Assembly (NCBI GenBank): GCA_900769115.1
Contig: CAAGFJ010000087.1
Location: 1 to 37,161 of the forward strand
Length of the DNA stretch: 37,161 nt
DNA from: Lachnospiraceae bacterium
Lineage (GTDB): Bacteria; Bacillota; Clostridia; Lachnospirales; Lachnospiraceae
Direction of reading: 5' to 3'
The notes beneath the pieces were generated by a model. That model worked only from the letters and a program-made list of their open reading frames with translations, made no database searches and was not told the origin of the DNA. The position numbers and the translations under genes were made by a program. Positions 15,119 through 24,196 of this stretch are shown here, piece after piece. Numbering within the stretch: the first letter of the stretch is position 1; each line of letters opens with the position of its first letter.

Positions 15119-16924
15119 ATGCCTAAGACCTTTACAAGAAAGAAGATCTTTGTAGTGGCACTTGGAATTATAGCTGCGTTTGTGGCGTTATTTATCCGGC
15201 TTTCCTATTTGATGATCATACGGTCTGAATATTATTACGAAAAGGCACAATCACTCCATGAAAGAGAACGCAGCATTAAGGCGAAGCGGGGCATTATTTA
15301 TGACAGAAATGGCGTGGAATTGGCAGGTAATAAACCGGTATGTTCAGTGTCAGTCATCCATTCACAGATTACGGATGTGGATACGGTTGTAAGAAAGTTA
15401 TGTGATATACTGGATCTGGATGAAGAATGGGTTCGTAAGAAAGTAACAACGAATTCCATCCGGGAAAAGATTAAGAGCAATGTGGAGAAAGAGACAGCAG
15501 ATCAATTAAGAGAGCTTGGATTAGATGGTGTTATGATTGATGAAGATTACAAGAGGTATTATCCATATCATACATTAGCCAGCAAGGTGTTAGGGTTTAC
15601 CGGAGCTGATAATCAGGGGATTGTTGGATTGGAGGTTGCTTATGAGAAGGTATTAGAAGGAACACCGGGAAGTATATTGACACTTACGGATGCAAATGGT
15701 AGAGAGATTCCCAATGAAGCAGAGGGGAGATTAGAACCAATATCTGGTAATAATCTCTATATATCCATTGATGTGAATATACAGAAATATGCAGAGCAGG
15801 CGGCAACGAAGGTATTGAAAGCAAAGCAGGCAAAAAGAGTGTCGGTAGTTTTGATGAATCCGCAGAATGGAGAGATCTATGCGATGGTCAATGTGCCGGA
15901 ATATAATCTGAATGAACCGTATCGGCTTGTCCGTGTGGAGGATCTGTATGTGAATCAGGAGGAGCAGACGCAGGAGGAGAATGCAGATGCCATAAGAGAA
16001 CAGAATATGACTGAACAGGAGAAACAGGATGCATTGAACACAATGTGGAGGAATTTCTGTATCAATGATACCTATGAGCCAGGATCAACTTTTAAGATTG
16101 TGACGGCAACCGCAGCATTAGAGGAAAATGTAGTGAAAGTAGATGATACTTTTTCCTGTCCGGGTTTCCGGATTGTGGAGGACAGAAGAATCCGGTGCCA
16201 TAAAGCAGGAGGACACGGAACCGAGACGTTTCGCCAGGGAATTATGAATTCCTGTAATCCGGTCTTTATTGACGTGGGAGCCAGGGTGGGAGTGGCTGAT
16301 ATGTATAAGAACTACCGGAAATTAGGCTTGTTTGAAAAGACAGGGGTAGATCTTCCGGGTGAAGCATCTTCTATTATGCATAAGCAAGAGAATGTAGGAG
16401 CAGTCGAATTAGCAACTATGAGCTTCGGACAGTCATTTCAAATCACACCATTACAGTTATTACGTGCAGCAAGTGCGGTGGTTAATGGCGGGACTCTGGT
16501 TACACCACATTTTGGAATGTATGCAACCAACGAAAATGGCAGGAAGGTACAGATATTTGAATATGACAAGCAGATAAATGCTGTTAAGAAATCCACTTCA
16601 GATACCATGAAAGAATTATTAGAAGCGGTTGTGGCGGAAGGTTCTGGAAGCAAAGGGCAGGTGGCAGGATATCGGGTAGGCGGTAAGACGGCAACCTCGG
16701 AAAAAATCCCAAGAGGAACCGGCAAATATATCTCTTCTTTTTTGGAATTTGTGCCGGCAGATAATCCACAGATTATCGGTATTATCATGATCGACGAACC
16801 GGTTGGAATCTATTATGGTGGTACGATCGCAGCTCCGGTGATGTCGGAGATGTATCAGAATATATTGCCATATATTGGAATTGAGGCCGATTATACAAGT
16901 ACAGAAGAAAAGAGTAAAGAATAG
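15119..16924 (+). CDS. Class B PBP, SpoVD-like, with altered KTG motif
   Basis: A 601-residue transpeptidase homologue with an N-terminal membrane anchor (about 9-31), a dimerisation domain and Ser323-x-x-Lys326 (GSTFK), followed by the NSCN motif. The third motif reads Lys523-Thr-Ala (GGKTATSEK) instead of KTG or KSG. No C-terminal PASTA domain is seen, unlike B. subtilis SpoVD. The second place in the cluster and the sigma-E-like promoter suggest a role in spore cortex peptidoglycan, working with the FtsW/SpoVE protein downstream. The start has SD GTGGAG. The alternative is a second division PBP. Confidence 0.85.
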   Translation: MPKTFTRKKIFVVALGIIAAFVALFIRLSYLMIIRSEYYYEKAQSLHERERSIKAKRGIIYDRNGVELAGNKPVCSVSVIHSQITDVDTVVRKLCDILDLDEEWVRKKVTTNSIREKIKSNVEKETADQLRELGLDGVMIDEDYKRYYPYHTLASKVLGFTGADNQGIVGLEVAYEKVLEGTPGSILTLTDANGREIPNEAEGRLEPISGNNLYISIDVNIQKYAEQAATKVLKAKQAKRVSVVLMNPQNGEIYAMVNVPEYNLNEPYRLVRVEDLYVNQEEQTQEENADAIREQNMTEQEKQDALNTMWRNFCINDTYEPGSTFKIVTATAALEENVVKVDDTFSCPGFRIVEDRRIRCHKAGGHGTETFRQGIMNSCNPVFIDVGARVGVADMYKNYRKLGLFEKTGVDLPGEASSIMHKQENVGAVELATMSFGQSFQITPLQLLRAASAVVNGGTLVTPHFGMYATNENGRKVQIFEYDKQINAVKKSTSDTMKELLEAVVAEGSGSKGQVAGYRVGGKTATSEKIPRGTGKYISSFLEFVPADNPQIIGIIMIDEPVGIYYGGTIAAPVMSEMYQNILPYIGIEADYTSTEEKSKE

Positions 16925-16935
16925 TCTCAAAATGG

Positions 16936-16964
16936 TTGATAAAATATAGAAAAAGAATTATACT
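16936..16964 (+). promoter_or_regulatory. Sigma-A-type promoter upstream of mraY
   Basis: TTGATA at 16936-16941, 17 bases, TATACT at 16959-16964. It would let mraY, murD and later genes be transcribed independently of the PBP genes. Confidence 0.6.
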
Positions 16965-17010
16965 AGTAGGGTTAAAATAATACGAAAATAAGAATTACTA
17001 AAGGGTAGGA

Positions 17011-17976
17011 ATGATTATGAAGTTTAATTTTTTAGTGCTATTACCAGTTGTGATTGCATTTGCGATCAGCGTGTTGTTATGTCCGTTTATGATACCTTTC
17101 TTAAAAAAGTTAAAATTCGGACAGTTTGTCCGGGATGATGGACCGGAATCTCATTTGAAGAAGTCGGGTACACCGACAATGGGTGGATTGATTATTCTTT
17201 GTAGTATTGTGATCACATCGCTGCTTTACATGAAGAGTAATCCACAGATTCTTCCGGTATTATTTGTTACATTAGGATTTGGTCTGGTTGGATTCTTGGA
17301 TGATTACATCAAGGTAGTTATGAAACGTTCCATGGGACTTCATGCATGGCAGAAGATGATCGGACAGTTTTTGATCGCAGCAGTTTTTGCATATTATCTG
17401 GCAAATTATACAGAGCTTGGAACTTCTGTAATCATTCCGTTTACGCATGGTATGGAGTGGAATCTTGGATTCTGGTTCTATCCATTCCTGTTTGTTGTGT
17501 TGTTGGGAACTGTTAACGGTACGAACTTTACGGATGGATTGGATGGATTGTTATCCTCTATTACCGTATTAACAGCGACCTTTTTTACGGTTGTTGCCAT
17601 TGGAACAGCATCCGGACTGGAACCAATCACCTGTGCAGCAGTTGGTTCCTTGTTAGGTTTTTTGGTATATAATGTATATCCGGCAAAGGTGTTTATGGGA
17701 GATACCGGTTCTCTGGCATTGGGTGGATTGATCGGGGCAACTGCAGTGATGTTGAAGATGCCAATCTACATTATTATTGTTGGATGCATTTATTTAGTAG
17801 AAGTATTGTCTGTTATTATTCAGGTAACTTATTTCAAGAAAACGGGTAAGAGAGTATTTAAGATGGCACCAATTCACCATCACTTTGAACTTTCGGGCTG
17901 GCCGGAGACAAAAGTTGTTGCAATCTTTTCGATTGTTACAGCAATTCTTTGTCTGATCGGTCTGATGGCGTTATAG
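17011..17976 (+). CDS. mraY: Phospho-N-acetylmuramoyl-pentapeptide transferase
   Basis: A 321-residue polytopic membrane enzyme that makes lipid I from UDP-MurNAc-pentapeptide and undecaprenyl phosphate. Seen are the early KKSGTPTMGG motif, the FLDDYIKVV aspartate pair, NFTDGLDGL, NVYPAKVFMGDTGSLALGG, and MAPIHHHFELSGWPE with the HHH motif. About ten hydrophobic segments are present. Two in-frame ATGs (17011 and 17017) follow AAAGGGTAGGA; the first is used here. murE and murF, which usually precede it, are not in this cluster. Confidence 0.97.
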   Translation: MIMKFNFLVLLPVVIAFAISVLLCPFMIPFLKKLKFGQFVRDDGPESHLKKSGTPTMGGLIILCSIVITSLLYMKSNPQILPVLFVTLGFGLVGFLDDYIKVVMKRSMGLHAWQKMIGQFLIAAVFAYYLANYTELGTSVIIPFTHGMEWNLGFWFYPFLFVVLLGTVNGTNFTDGLDGLLSSITVLTATFFTVVAIGTASGLEPITCAAVGSLLGFLVYNVYPAKVFMGDTGSLALGGLIGATAVMLKMPIYIIIVGCIYLVEVLSVIIQVTYFKKTGKRVFKMAPIHHHFELSGWPETKVVAIFSIVTAILCLIGLMAL

Positions 17977-18006
17977 TAGGTATAAGATAAGAGTATGGAG
18001 GAAGCT

Positions 18007-19371
18007 ATGGATTTTCATAAGAAAGTACTGGTTGCAGGTACAGGGAAAAGTGGAGTAAATGCAGGTAAGCTGTTATTGAAAAAAGGGGCACAGGTTGTGT
18101 TCTATGATGGAAATGTAGACTTAGATGTGAATCAGTTTCTTGGTCAGTTTGAAGACAGCGAAGAGATAGGGCTTGTCTTAGGAGAACTGAATGACGGTGT
18201 GTTACAGGATGTGGATCTATGTGTGATCAGTCCGGGAATTCCGGTTGATTCCGATATGGCAAATACCGTCAGAGATCATAAGATTCCAATCTGGAGTGAG
18301 ATTGAGTTAGCATACCAGGCAGGAGCCGGTAAGTTAGCAGCGATTACAGGTACGAATGGTAAGACAACGACTACCTCCCTGGTAGGAGAGATCTTTGCAG
18401 ATTACACGAAGGACAGCTTTACGGTAGGTAATATTGGAATTCCATATACAGAAGTAGCATTGGATATGGATGAAGATTCTTATACCGTTGCCGAGGTATC
18501 TTCCTTCCAGCTAGAGACGATTGTAGACTTTCATCCACATGTCAGTGCAGTACTGAATGTGACACCAGATCATTTGAACCGCCATTATACAATGGAGAAT
18601 TATGCATCGGTGAAGTTGGATGTCTGCAAGAACCAGACAGAAGAGGATTATCTGATTCTGAATTATGATGATCCGATTACAAAGAAGATGGCAAAAGACA
18701 AACGTGTCAAAGCAAAGGTAATCTATTTTAGCCGTTTACATAATATAGAAGAGGGGATCTGTCTTGCAGATGACTGGATTGTGCTCCGTGAGAATGGAGA
18801 AGAGAAGAAAGTGATTGCCACGAAGGATCTGGTATTGTTAGGCGGACACAACGTTGAGAATTACATGGCTGGTATTGCAGTCGCTTATTATATGGGAATT
18901 CCGATGGAGAATATTGTATCGGTAGTGAAGACCTTTAAGGGTGTGGCACACCGGATCGAGTTTGTAAGGGAAGTCAATGGAGTTGCTTATTACAATGATT
19001 CGAAGGGGACGAATCCGGACGCTGCAATCAAGGGGATTCAGGCGATGAACCGCAAGACGATGCTGATCGGTGGAGGATACGATAAGAAGGTAGCATTTGA
19101 TGACTGGATTCAGGCATTTGATGGTAAAGTGAAACAACTGGTTCTGATCGGTCAGACTGCACAGCTGATCGCGGATACTGCAGCGAAGTATGGATTTACA
19201 GATGTGGTATTTGCAAAGGATCTGAAGGAAGCAGTTGATATCTGTGCAAAAGCTGCAGAACCGGGTGAAGCAGTGCTGTTATCCCCTGCATGTGCAAGCT
19301 GGGGACAGTTTGATAATTATGAACAGCGGGGAGACATGTTTAAAGAATATGTAAATGAGTTAGGAGCTTAA
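18007..19371 (+). CDS. murD: UDP-N-acetylmuramoylalanine-D-glutamate ligase
   Basis: A 454-residue Mur ligase adding D-Glu to UDP-MurNAc-L-Ala. A Rossmann start (KKVLVAGTGKSGVNAGKLL) is followed by the ATP loop ITGTNGKTTTTSL, the SSFQLE motif, NVTPDHLNRH and the C-terminal DSKGTNPDA block. An upstream in-frame ATG at 17995 overlaps the SD itself (GGAGG at 17997-18001), so the start at 18007 with five-base spacing is chosen. The stop lies just before the ftsW start. Confidence 0.96.
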   Translation: MDFHKKVLVAGTGKSGVNAGKLLLKKGAQVVFYDGNVDLDVNQFLGQFEDSEEIGLVLGELNDGVLQDVDLCVISPGIPVDSDMANTVRDHKIPIWSEIELAYQAGAGKLAAITGTNGKTTTTSLVGEIFADYTKDSFTVGNIGIPYTEVALDMDEDSYTVAEVSSFQLETIVDFHPHVSAVLNVTPDHLNRHYTMENYASVKLDVCKNQTEEDYLILNYDDPITKKMAKDKRVKAKVIYFSRLHNIEEGICLADDWIVLRENGEEKKVIATKDLVLLGGHNVENYMAGIAVAYYMGIPMENIVSVVKTFKGVAHRIEFVREVNGVAYYNDSKGTNPDAAIKGIQAMNRKTMLIGGGYDKKVAFDDWIQAFDGKVKQLVLIGQTAQLIADTAAKYGFTDVVFAKDLKEAVDICAKAAEPGEAVLLSPACASWGQFDNYEQRGDMFKEYVNELGA

Positions 19372-19374
19372 TGT

Positions 19375-20526
19375 ATGGCAAGTAGAAGACCACGTGAGGT
19401 AGAAAGGCCAACTGGAAAGAGAAGAGTGAAGGCGAAAAGGAAGAGTGATTTCTATGATTATTCGTTATTGTTTATCGTCCTGTTTCTGGTCGCATTTGGA
19501 CTGGTAATGGTATATAGTACCAGTTCATACACGGCGGAGCTGAAGACTGGTTCCTCTGCTTATTACCTGAAACGACAGGGAATGTTTGCAGTTATGGGTA
19601 TTGCAGCGATGCTCGGTGTATCGAAAATGGATTATCATTGGTGGAAGCGGGTTTCCCTATTGATGATGTATGCCATTATTGCTTTGCTGATTCTGGTACT
19701 GATCGTTGGTAAAGCATCTAATGGTTCTGTGCGTTGGATTCAGTTAGGACCGGTTCAGTTTCAGCCTTCTGAGGCGGCAAAGGTTGTTATTGTCTTGTAT
19801 ACAGCCCATGTGGCAACGATTCGTGCGGCAAGGATCGGGGATCTGAAGATTCTGTTAAAGGTAGTTGCGTTTCCGATGGCAGTAGTTGCACTGATTGCGG
19901 TGGAGAATTTAAGTACCGGTATTATCTGTGCGGCTATGGTTGCTGTTATCGTATTTGTAACAAGTCCGAAAATCAAACAGTTCTTTGCAATGGGTGGTGT
20001 GTTGGTCGGGTTCATGACGATTTTTTTGCTGACACAGAGTTATCGAACAGATCGTATCCGTATCTGGCTGAATCCGGAGAAATATGAGAAAGGTTATCAG
20101 ACCTTGCAGGCACTGTATGCAATTGGTTCCGGTGGTATTTTTGGTAAGGGATTAGGCCAGAGTATTCAGAAGCTGGGATTCATTCCAGAGTCGCATAATG
20201 ATATGATCTTTTCCGTTATCTGCGAAGAATTAGGATTGTTTGGAGCAGCATGTGTGATTGGATTGTTCATTATTCTGGTATGGCGGTGCGTCATGATCGC
20301 CATGAGTGCGCCAGATTTATATGGTGCGCTGATCGTAGTCGGCGTTACCACGCACATTGCAGTACAGGTATTGATTAATGTAGCGGTTGTTACGAATTCG
20401 ATTCCGCCGACTGGTGTTCCGTTACCATTTGTCAGTTATGGAGGTACGGCGATCTTTGGTCTGTTAATTGAGATGGGATTGGTATTATCGGTTGCCAGAC
20501 AGATTCGGGTAACCAAAGAATATTAG
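19375..20526 (+). CDS. ftsW: SEDS glycosyltransferase FtsW/SpoVE
   Basis: A 383-residue SEDS-family protein with about ten membrane segments after a basic cytoplasmic N-terminus. SEDS proteins polymerise lipid II into glycan strands together with a class B PBP. Family features seen include SLLFIVLFLVAFGLVMVYS at the start, a QFQPSEAAK segment, the ESHNDMIFSVICEELG motif and the PPTGVPLPFVSYGG motif. AGGAG lies eight bases ahead of the ATG, inside the end of murD. Two class B PBPs upstream mean it could serve division, sporulation or both; in B. subtilis the protein at this place is SpoVE. Confidence 0.93.
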   Translation: MASRRPREVERPTGKRRVKAKRKSDFYDYSLLFIVLFLVAFGLVMVYSTSSYTAELKTGSSAYYLKRQGMFAVMGIAAMLGVSKMDYHWWKRVSLLMMYAIIALLILVLIVGKASNGSVRWIQLGPVQFQPSEAAKVVIVLYTAHVATIRAARIGDLKILLKVVAFPMAVVALIAVENLSTGIICAAMVAVIVFVTSPKIKQFFAMGGVLVGFMTIFLLTQSYRTDRIRIWLNPEKYEKGYQTLQALYAIGSGGIFGKGLGQSIQKLGFIPESHNDMIFSVICEELGLFGAACVIGLFIILVWRCVMIAMSAPDLYGALIVVGVTTHIAVQVLINVAVVTNSIPPTGVPLPFVSYGGTAIFGLLIEMGLVLSVARQIRVTKEY

Positions 20527-20584
20527 AAAAGAAGCACATTTTGGAAAATATGGCATAGTATAATATATATGGCACGAACGGGAT

Positions 20585-21844
20585 GTGGAATTCTTGAAAG
20601 CAATCAGTGTGAAAGAGACGCCAGGATTAAATGGAACGATAGCAATACAGGGATCCAAGAATACAGTGCTTCCGATTATGGCAGCAACCGTGCTTAGCTC
20701 GGGGATATCAGTGATTGAGAATTGTCCATTGATTGAAGATGTGTATGTGATGTGCGAGCTGCTGCAATGTCTGCAGATTCGTACGGTGTTAGAAGGGCAT
20801 ACCCTTACAATTGATACGACACATGCGGCATACGCACCGTTACCATATGAATTGACGAGCCGGTTACGTTCTTCCATATTATTGCTTGGTCCCGTTCTTG
20901 CCAGATGGAAACAGGCCGGAATTGGCATGCCGGGAGGGTGTGCAATTGGATTGCGTCCGATTGATATTCATTTAGAGGGTTTGATGAAGATGAATGTAGA
21001 TTTCCGGATGCAGAACCAGATGCTTTTTTGTAATACGTATCATCTACAGGGTTGTGAATATTGTTTGCGTTTTCCAAGTGTGGGAGCAACGGAGAATCTC
21101 ATTCTTGCAGCGACCGGAGCGATGGGAAGAACCATATTACGCGGCGCGGCAAAGGAGCCGGAGATTATAGAATTATGCCGGTATCTGCAACAGATGGGAG
21201 TGCTGATAGAAGGTGTTGGCACAGATGTGTTGACTATTAAGGGAACAAGTGAGTTTATAGCTTGTGATTATAAGAATGTATATGATAGAATTGTGGCAGG
21301 CACATATCTTTTGATGGCAGCAGCCATTCCATGTAATATGAAGATGACCGGAGTGGAGGATGTCCGGTATCTGGGGAATGTGATTCGGGTTGCCGGTGAA
21401 CTGGGGGTGCATGTTGTGTGGATGGAATCTTATCTGCATGTACAATCCAATGGATGGATACAGCCGGGAATGTTTCATACAGGAATCTATCCGGAATTTC
21501 CGACAGATCTGCAACCGGTTCTTGCAACGGTACTGCTTCGGGGACAGGGAACCAGTTATGTGGAAGAGACAGTGTTTGAGAAGCGTTTTTCCATTGTTCC
21601 GGAGCTTGTAAAGCTAGGAGCGAAGATAGAGGTACAGGGACAGACGATTGTTATCGAAGGACCGTCTGGCCTGCATGGACATACGGTAAAAGCAACAGAT
21701 TTGCGACAAGGAGCAGCGCTGGTGGTTGCAGGGCTTATGAGTAAGGGATATACAACGATAACAGATATCACTTATATTGAACGGGGATATGAAGATATTG
21801 TGCAAGATCTGATGCAGTTAGGTGCTGAGATTCAATATATATAA
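20585..21844 (+). CDS. murA: UDP-N-acetylglucosamine 1-carboxyvinyltransferase
   Basis: A 419-residue EPSP-synthase-fold enzyme that transfers enolpyruvate from PEP to UDP-GlcNAc, the first committed step of peptidoglycan synthesis. The IQGSKNTVLPIM motif and the catalytic cysteine loop GGCAIGLRPIDIH (fosfomycin target Cys) are intact. The start is uncertain: GTG at 20585 is used, TTG at 20594 is possible, and neither has a strong SD. A TATAAT at 20559 without a good -35 lies upstream. In B. subtilis this place holds murG and murB, so its presence here is a local rearrangement. Confidence 0.94.
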   Translation: MEFLKAISVKETPGLNGTIAIQGSKNTVLPIMAATVLSSGISVIENCPLIEDVYVMCELLQCLQIRTVLEGHTLTIDTTHAAYAPLPYELTSRLRSSILLLGPVLARWKQAGIGMPGGCAIGLRPIDIHLEGLMKMNVDFRMQNQMLFCNTYHLQGCEYCLRFPSVGATENLILAATGAMGRTILRGAAKEPEIIELCRYLQQMGVLIEGVGTDVLTIKGTSEFIACDYKNVYDRIVAGTYLLMAAAIPCNMKMTGVEDVRYLGNVIRVAGELGVHVVWMESYLHVQSNGWIQPGMFHTGIYPEFPTDLQPVLATVLLRGQGTSYVEETVFEKRFSIVPELVKLGAKIEVQGQTIVIEGPSGLHGHTVKATDLRQGAALVVAGLMSKGYTTITDITYIERGYEDIVQDLMQLGAEIQYI

Positions 21845-21853
21845 GGATGTAGT

Positions 21854-22600
21854 ATGAGCGAAAGACAGGATAATGTAATACAATTTAAAAGAAAACGTAC
21901 CGGAGCAATTATTGGTACAATTGCAGGAATATGTGTGATCGGATTGATTTTGTTATTTACCTGCTTCAAGATTGATAAGATTGAGGTGACGGGTAATAAA
22001 CATTACACGAAGAATCAGATTAAGGACTATGTATTATCGGAGGGTTATATTAACAATACCGTTCTGCTGATGTTGAAGAACAAAGTCCGTCCGATAGAGG
22101 ATATTCCATTTGTGGCTAAGTTAGATATTGAGTATGTCAGTGCACATAAGGTAACTGTTACGGTGTATGAGAAAGCATTAGCAGGCTGTGTAGAGTATAT
22201 GAATGAATATGTGTATTTTGATCAGGATGGATATGTGTTAGAGATCTCGCCGACCCGGATCGAAGATACTCCGTGCATAACGGGTATGAGCTTCGAGAGT
22301 ATGGAATTGCATGAGAAGTTACCAATCAAGGATAAGAACCGGTTCAAGCTGATTCTTAAGATTACACAGCTGATCAATAAGTATAAGTTGTCAATCGATT
22401 CGATTCAATTTACTTCGGAAGATGAGATTGTTATGAATTATCAGTCGATCCGTATTGAATTGGGAGATGGAAGTAATGTGGAACAACAGTTGATTGATTT
22501 AGGAGAAATATTAGCCGGATTGGAGGGAAAACAGGGAACGTTAGACCTCAAAGATTTTGATACAGCAGTGGGAAAAGCATCATTTAAGGAGACGAAGTAA
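21854..22600 (+). CDS. divIB: Cell division protein DivIB/FtsQ
   Basis: A 248-residue bitopic protein with a basic cytoplasmic start (FKRKRT), one membrane segment (about 16-36) and an extracellular POTRA domain (FKIDKIEVTGNKHYTKNQIKDYV) followed by the beta domain (VTVYEKALAGCVEY, then YVYFDQDGYVLE). It stabilises FtsL and DivIC at the septum. SD AAGGATG precedes the ATG, nine bases after murA. Confidence 0.93.
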   Translation: MSERQDNVIQFKRKRTGAIIGTIAGICVIGLILLFTCFKIDKIEVTGNKHYTKNQIKDYVLSEGYINNTVLLMLKNKVRPIEDIPFVAKLDIEYVSAHKVTVTVYEKALAGCVEYMNEYVYFDQDGYVLEISPTRIEDTPCITGMSFESMELHEKLPIKDKNRFKLILKITQLINKYKLSIDSIQFTSEDEIVMNYQSIRIELGDGSNVEQQLIDLGEILAGLEGKQGTLDLKDFDTAVGKASFKETK

Positions 22601-22639
22601 CCAAAATGTTCCATAATATGAATTTTTAGAAAAAAATAT

Positions 22640-22700
22640 GCATATTTTGTAAATATTCACAAAATATGCACTTGATTATTTTATGGAAAAACAGTATTAT
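22640..22700 (+). promoter_or_regulatory. Hairpin and sigma-A promoter of ftsZ
   Basis: GCATATTTTGT (22640-22650) pairs with ACAAAATATGC (22659-22669). It is followed by TTGATT (22672-22677), 17 bases and TATTAT (22695-22700). The hairpin may slow read-through from divIB, and the promoter gives ftsZ its own transcript. Confidence 0.55.
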
Positions 22701-22754
22701 ATATGTATATGTTTACAAATGAATTAGAAAATAATATATAAGGAGGATATTACC

Positions 22755-24083
22755 TTGCTTGAAATAAAAACATTCGAAGAAAAAGGACCTGCTAAGATTT
22801 TAGTAATTGGCGTAGGTGGAGCCGGCAATAACGCAGTCAATAGAATGGTGGATGAGAACATCAATGGTGTGGATCTTATCGCTATTAATACAGATAAACA
22901 GGTGCTTGCAACATCGAAGGCACCAACAAAGATTCAGATTGGTGAGAAGCTTACCAAGGGATTGGGAGCAGGTGCTAAGCCAGAGGTTGGTGCAGGTGCC
23001 ATTGAAGAGAACCGTGAAGAGATTACAGAGTTAGTGAAGGATGCAGATATGGTATTTGTTACCTGTGGTATGGGTGGCGGAACCGGAACGGGTGCGGCTC
23101 CGGTTGTTGCAGAGATTGCTAAGAATCTTGGAATTTTGACCGTTGGTGTGGTAACTAAGCCGTTTTCTTTTGAAGGTAAGCCTCGTATGAATAATGCATT
23201 GGCTGGAATTGATCGTTTGAAAGGGAATGTAGATACCCTGATCGTTGTTCCGAACGACAAGTTGTTACAGATCTGTGACAAGCGGACAACTATTCCAGAT
23301 GCACTTAAGAAGGCAGATGAAGTGTTACAGCAGGGTGTACAGGGTGTAACAGATCTGATTCAGAGCCCTGGTATTATTAATCTTGACTTTGCAGATATCC
23401 AGTCAGTTATGCGGGATAAGGGTATTGCTCATATTGGTATTGGTAGAGGAAGTGGAGAGGATAAGGCTGTTGAGGCGATCAAGCAGGCAATGGAATCTCC
23501 ATTATTAGAGACAACCGTTTCTGGGGCAACAGATATTATCATTAACTTTGCTGGTAATATTGGTATGATTGAAGCATATGATGCCGTTAATTATCTGACA
23601 GAAGCAGCCGGAGAAGATGTGAATATTATCTTCGGTACGGTTGATAATGAGACTTTAGGTGATGAAGTAAGTATTACTATTATTGCAACAGGTATTGAGC
23701 AGGCAGCTAAGAAGAATGCATATGGAAGCTTTGGACAGACTTCTATGCCAACCTTTACAAAGCCAGCCACTACACCGACACCGATACAGACACCAGTTCA
23801 GCCGGTTAGTCAGCCGGTACAGCAGCCACAGACTAGTGCATACCGTGCACCACAGCCAACACCGGTACAGGAGCCTGTACAGTCTGCTCCAACATACGTT
23901 GGACAGCCTATGTCTGCACCACAGCCAAAGCAGGCACCAAAGCCATCTTTCCTGAATGGGACACAGGGTAGTGCGGTGAATACAACGCCACAGCCAACAC
24001 CAGTAACTACAGCAAGACCTCAGCCTCCAAAGCAGGAAGCAGATGGGACTATTAAGATTCCGGAGTTCTTGAAGAGAAGATAG
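22755..24083 (+). CDS. ftsZ: Cell division GTPase FtsZ
   Basis: A 442-residue tubulin homologue that builds the Z-ring. Seen are VGGAGNNAVNRM, the GTP signature GMGGGTGTGAAP, the synergy-loop region with NLDFADIQSVM, a long Pro/Gln/Thr-rich linker (about 325-430), and the C-terminal peptide IKIPEFLKRR that binds FtsA, SepF and ZapA-type partners. The start is TTG with AGGAGG eight bases ahead. The linker is long for a Firmicute FtsZ. A strong terminator follows. Confidence 0.98.
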   Translation: MLEIKTFEEKGPAKILVIGVGGAGNNAVNRMVDENINGVDLIAINTDKQVLATSKAPTKIQIGEKLTKGLGAGAKPEVGAGAIEENREEITELVKDADMVFVTCGMGGGTGTGAAPVVAEIAKNLGILTVGVVTKPFSFEGKPRMNNALAGIDRLKGNVDTLIVVPNDKLLQICDKRTTIPDALKKADEVLQQGVQGVTDLIQSPGIINLDFADIQSVMRDKGIAHIGIGRGSGEDKAVEAIKQAMESPLLETTVSGATDIIINFAGNIGMIEAYDAVNYLTEAAGEDVNIIFGTVDNETLGDEVSITIIATGIEQAAKKNAYGSFGQTSMPTFTKPATTPTPIQTPVQPVSQPVQQPQTSAYRAPQPTPVQEPVQSAPTYVGQPMSAPQPKQAPKPSFLNGTQGSAVNTTPQPTPVTTARPQPPKQEADGTIKIPEFLKRR

Positions 24084-24096
24084 AGTATACTATAAG

Positions 24097-24125
24097 AAGA
24101 ACTGTCGTACGACAGTTCTTTTTTT
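24097..24125 (+). terminator. Intrinsic terminator after ftsZ
   Basis: AAGAACTGTCGT (24097-24108) and ACGACAGTTCTT (24109-24120) form a perfect palindromic stem whose end merges into a run of seven T residues. Confidence 0.93.
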
Positions 24126-24132
24126 GTTGCCC

Positions 24133-24168
24133 TTTTCGACCTTTTTTGAGGGGCGGGTTGTGTATACT
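24133..24168 (+). promoter_or_regulatory. Candidate Spo0A-dependent promoter of spoIIGA-sigE
   Basis: TTTTCGACC (24133-24141) is a reverse-oriented Spo0A box (GGTCGAAAA; 6/7 to TGTCGAA). A -10 element TATACT lies at 24163-24168. There is no good -35 at 17 bp; TTCGAC, inside the box, is 22 bp away. That resembles the B. subtilis spoIIG promoter, where a 22-bp spacer makes sigma-A depend on Spo0A~P. Elements are seen, function is inferred. Confidence 0.55.
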
Positions 24169-24196
24169 TTTTTGTGAGAGAAGCAGGAGGGCAAAG

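Noticed and set aside
22801..23955. Plus-strand open frames in other frames of ftsZ (for example 23683-23955)
   Set aside because: They are shadows of the Pro/Gln-rich linker and conserved core of ftsZ, with no start signals.
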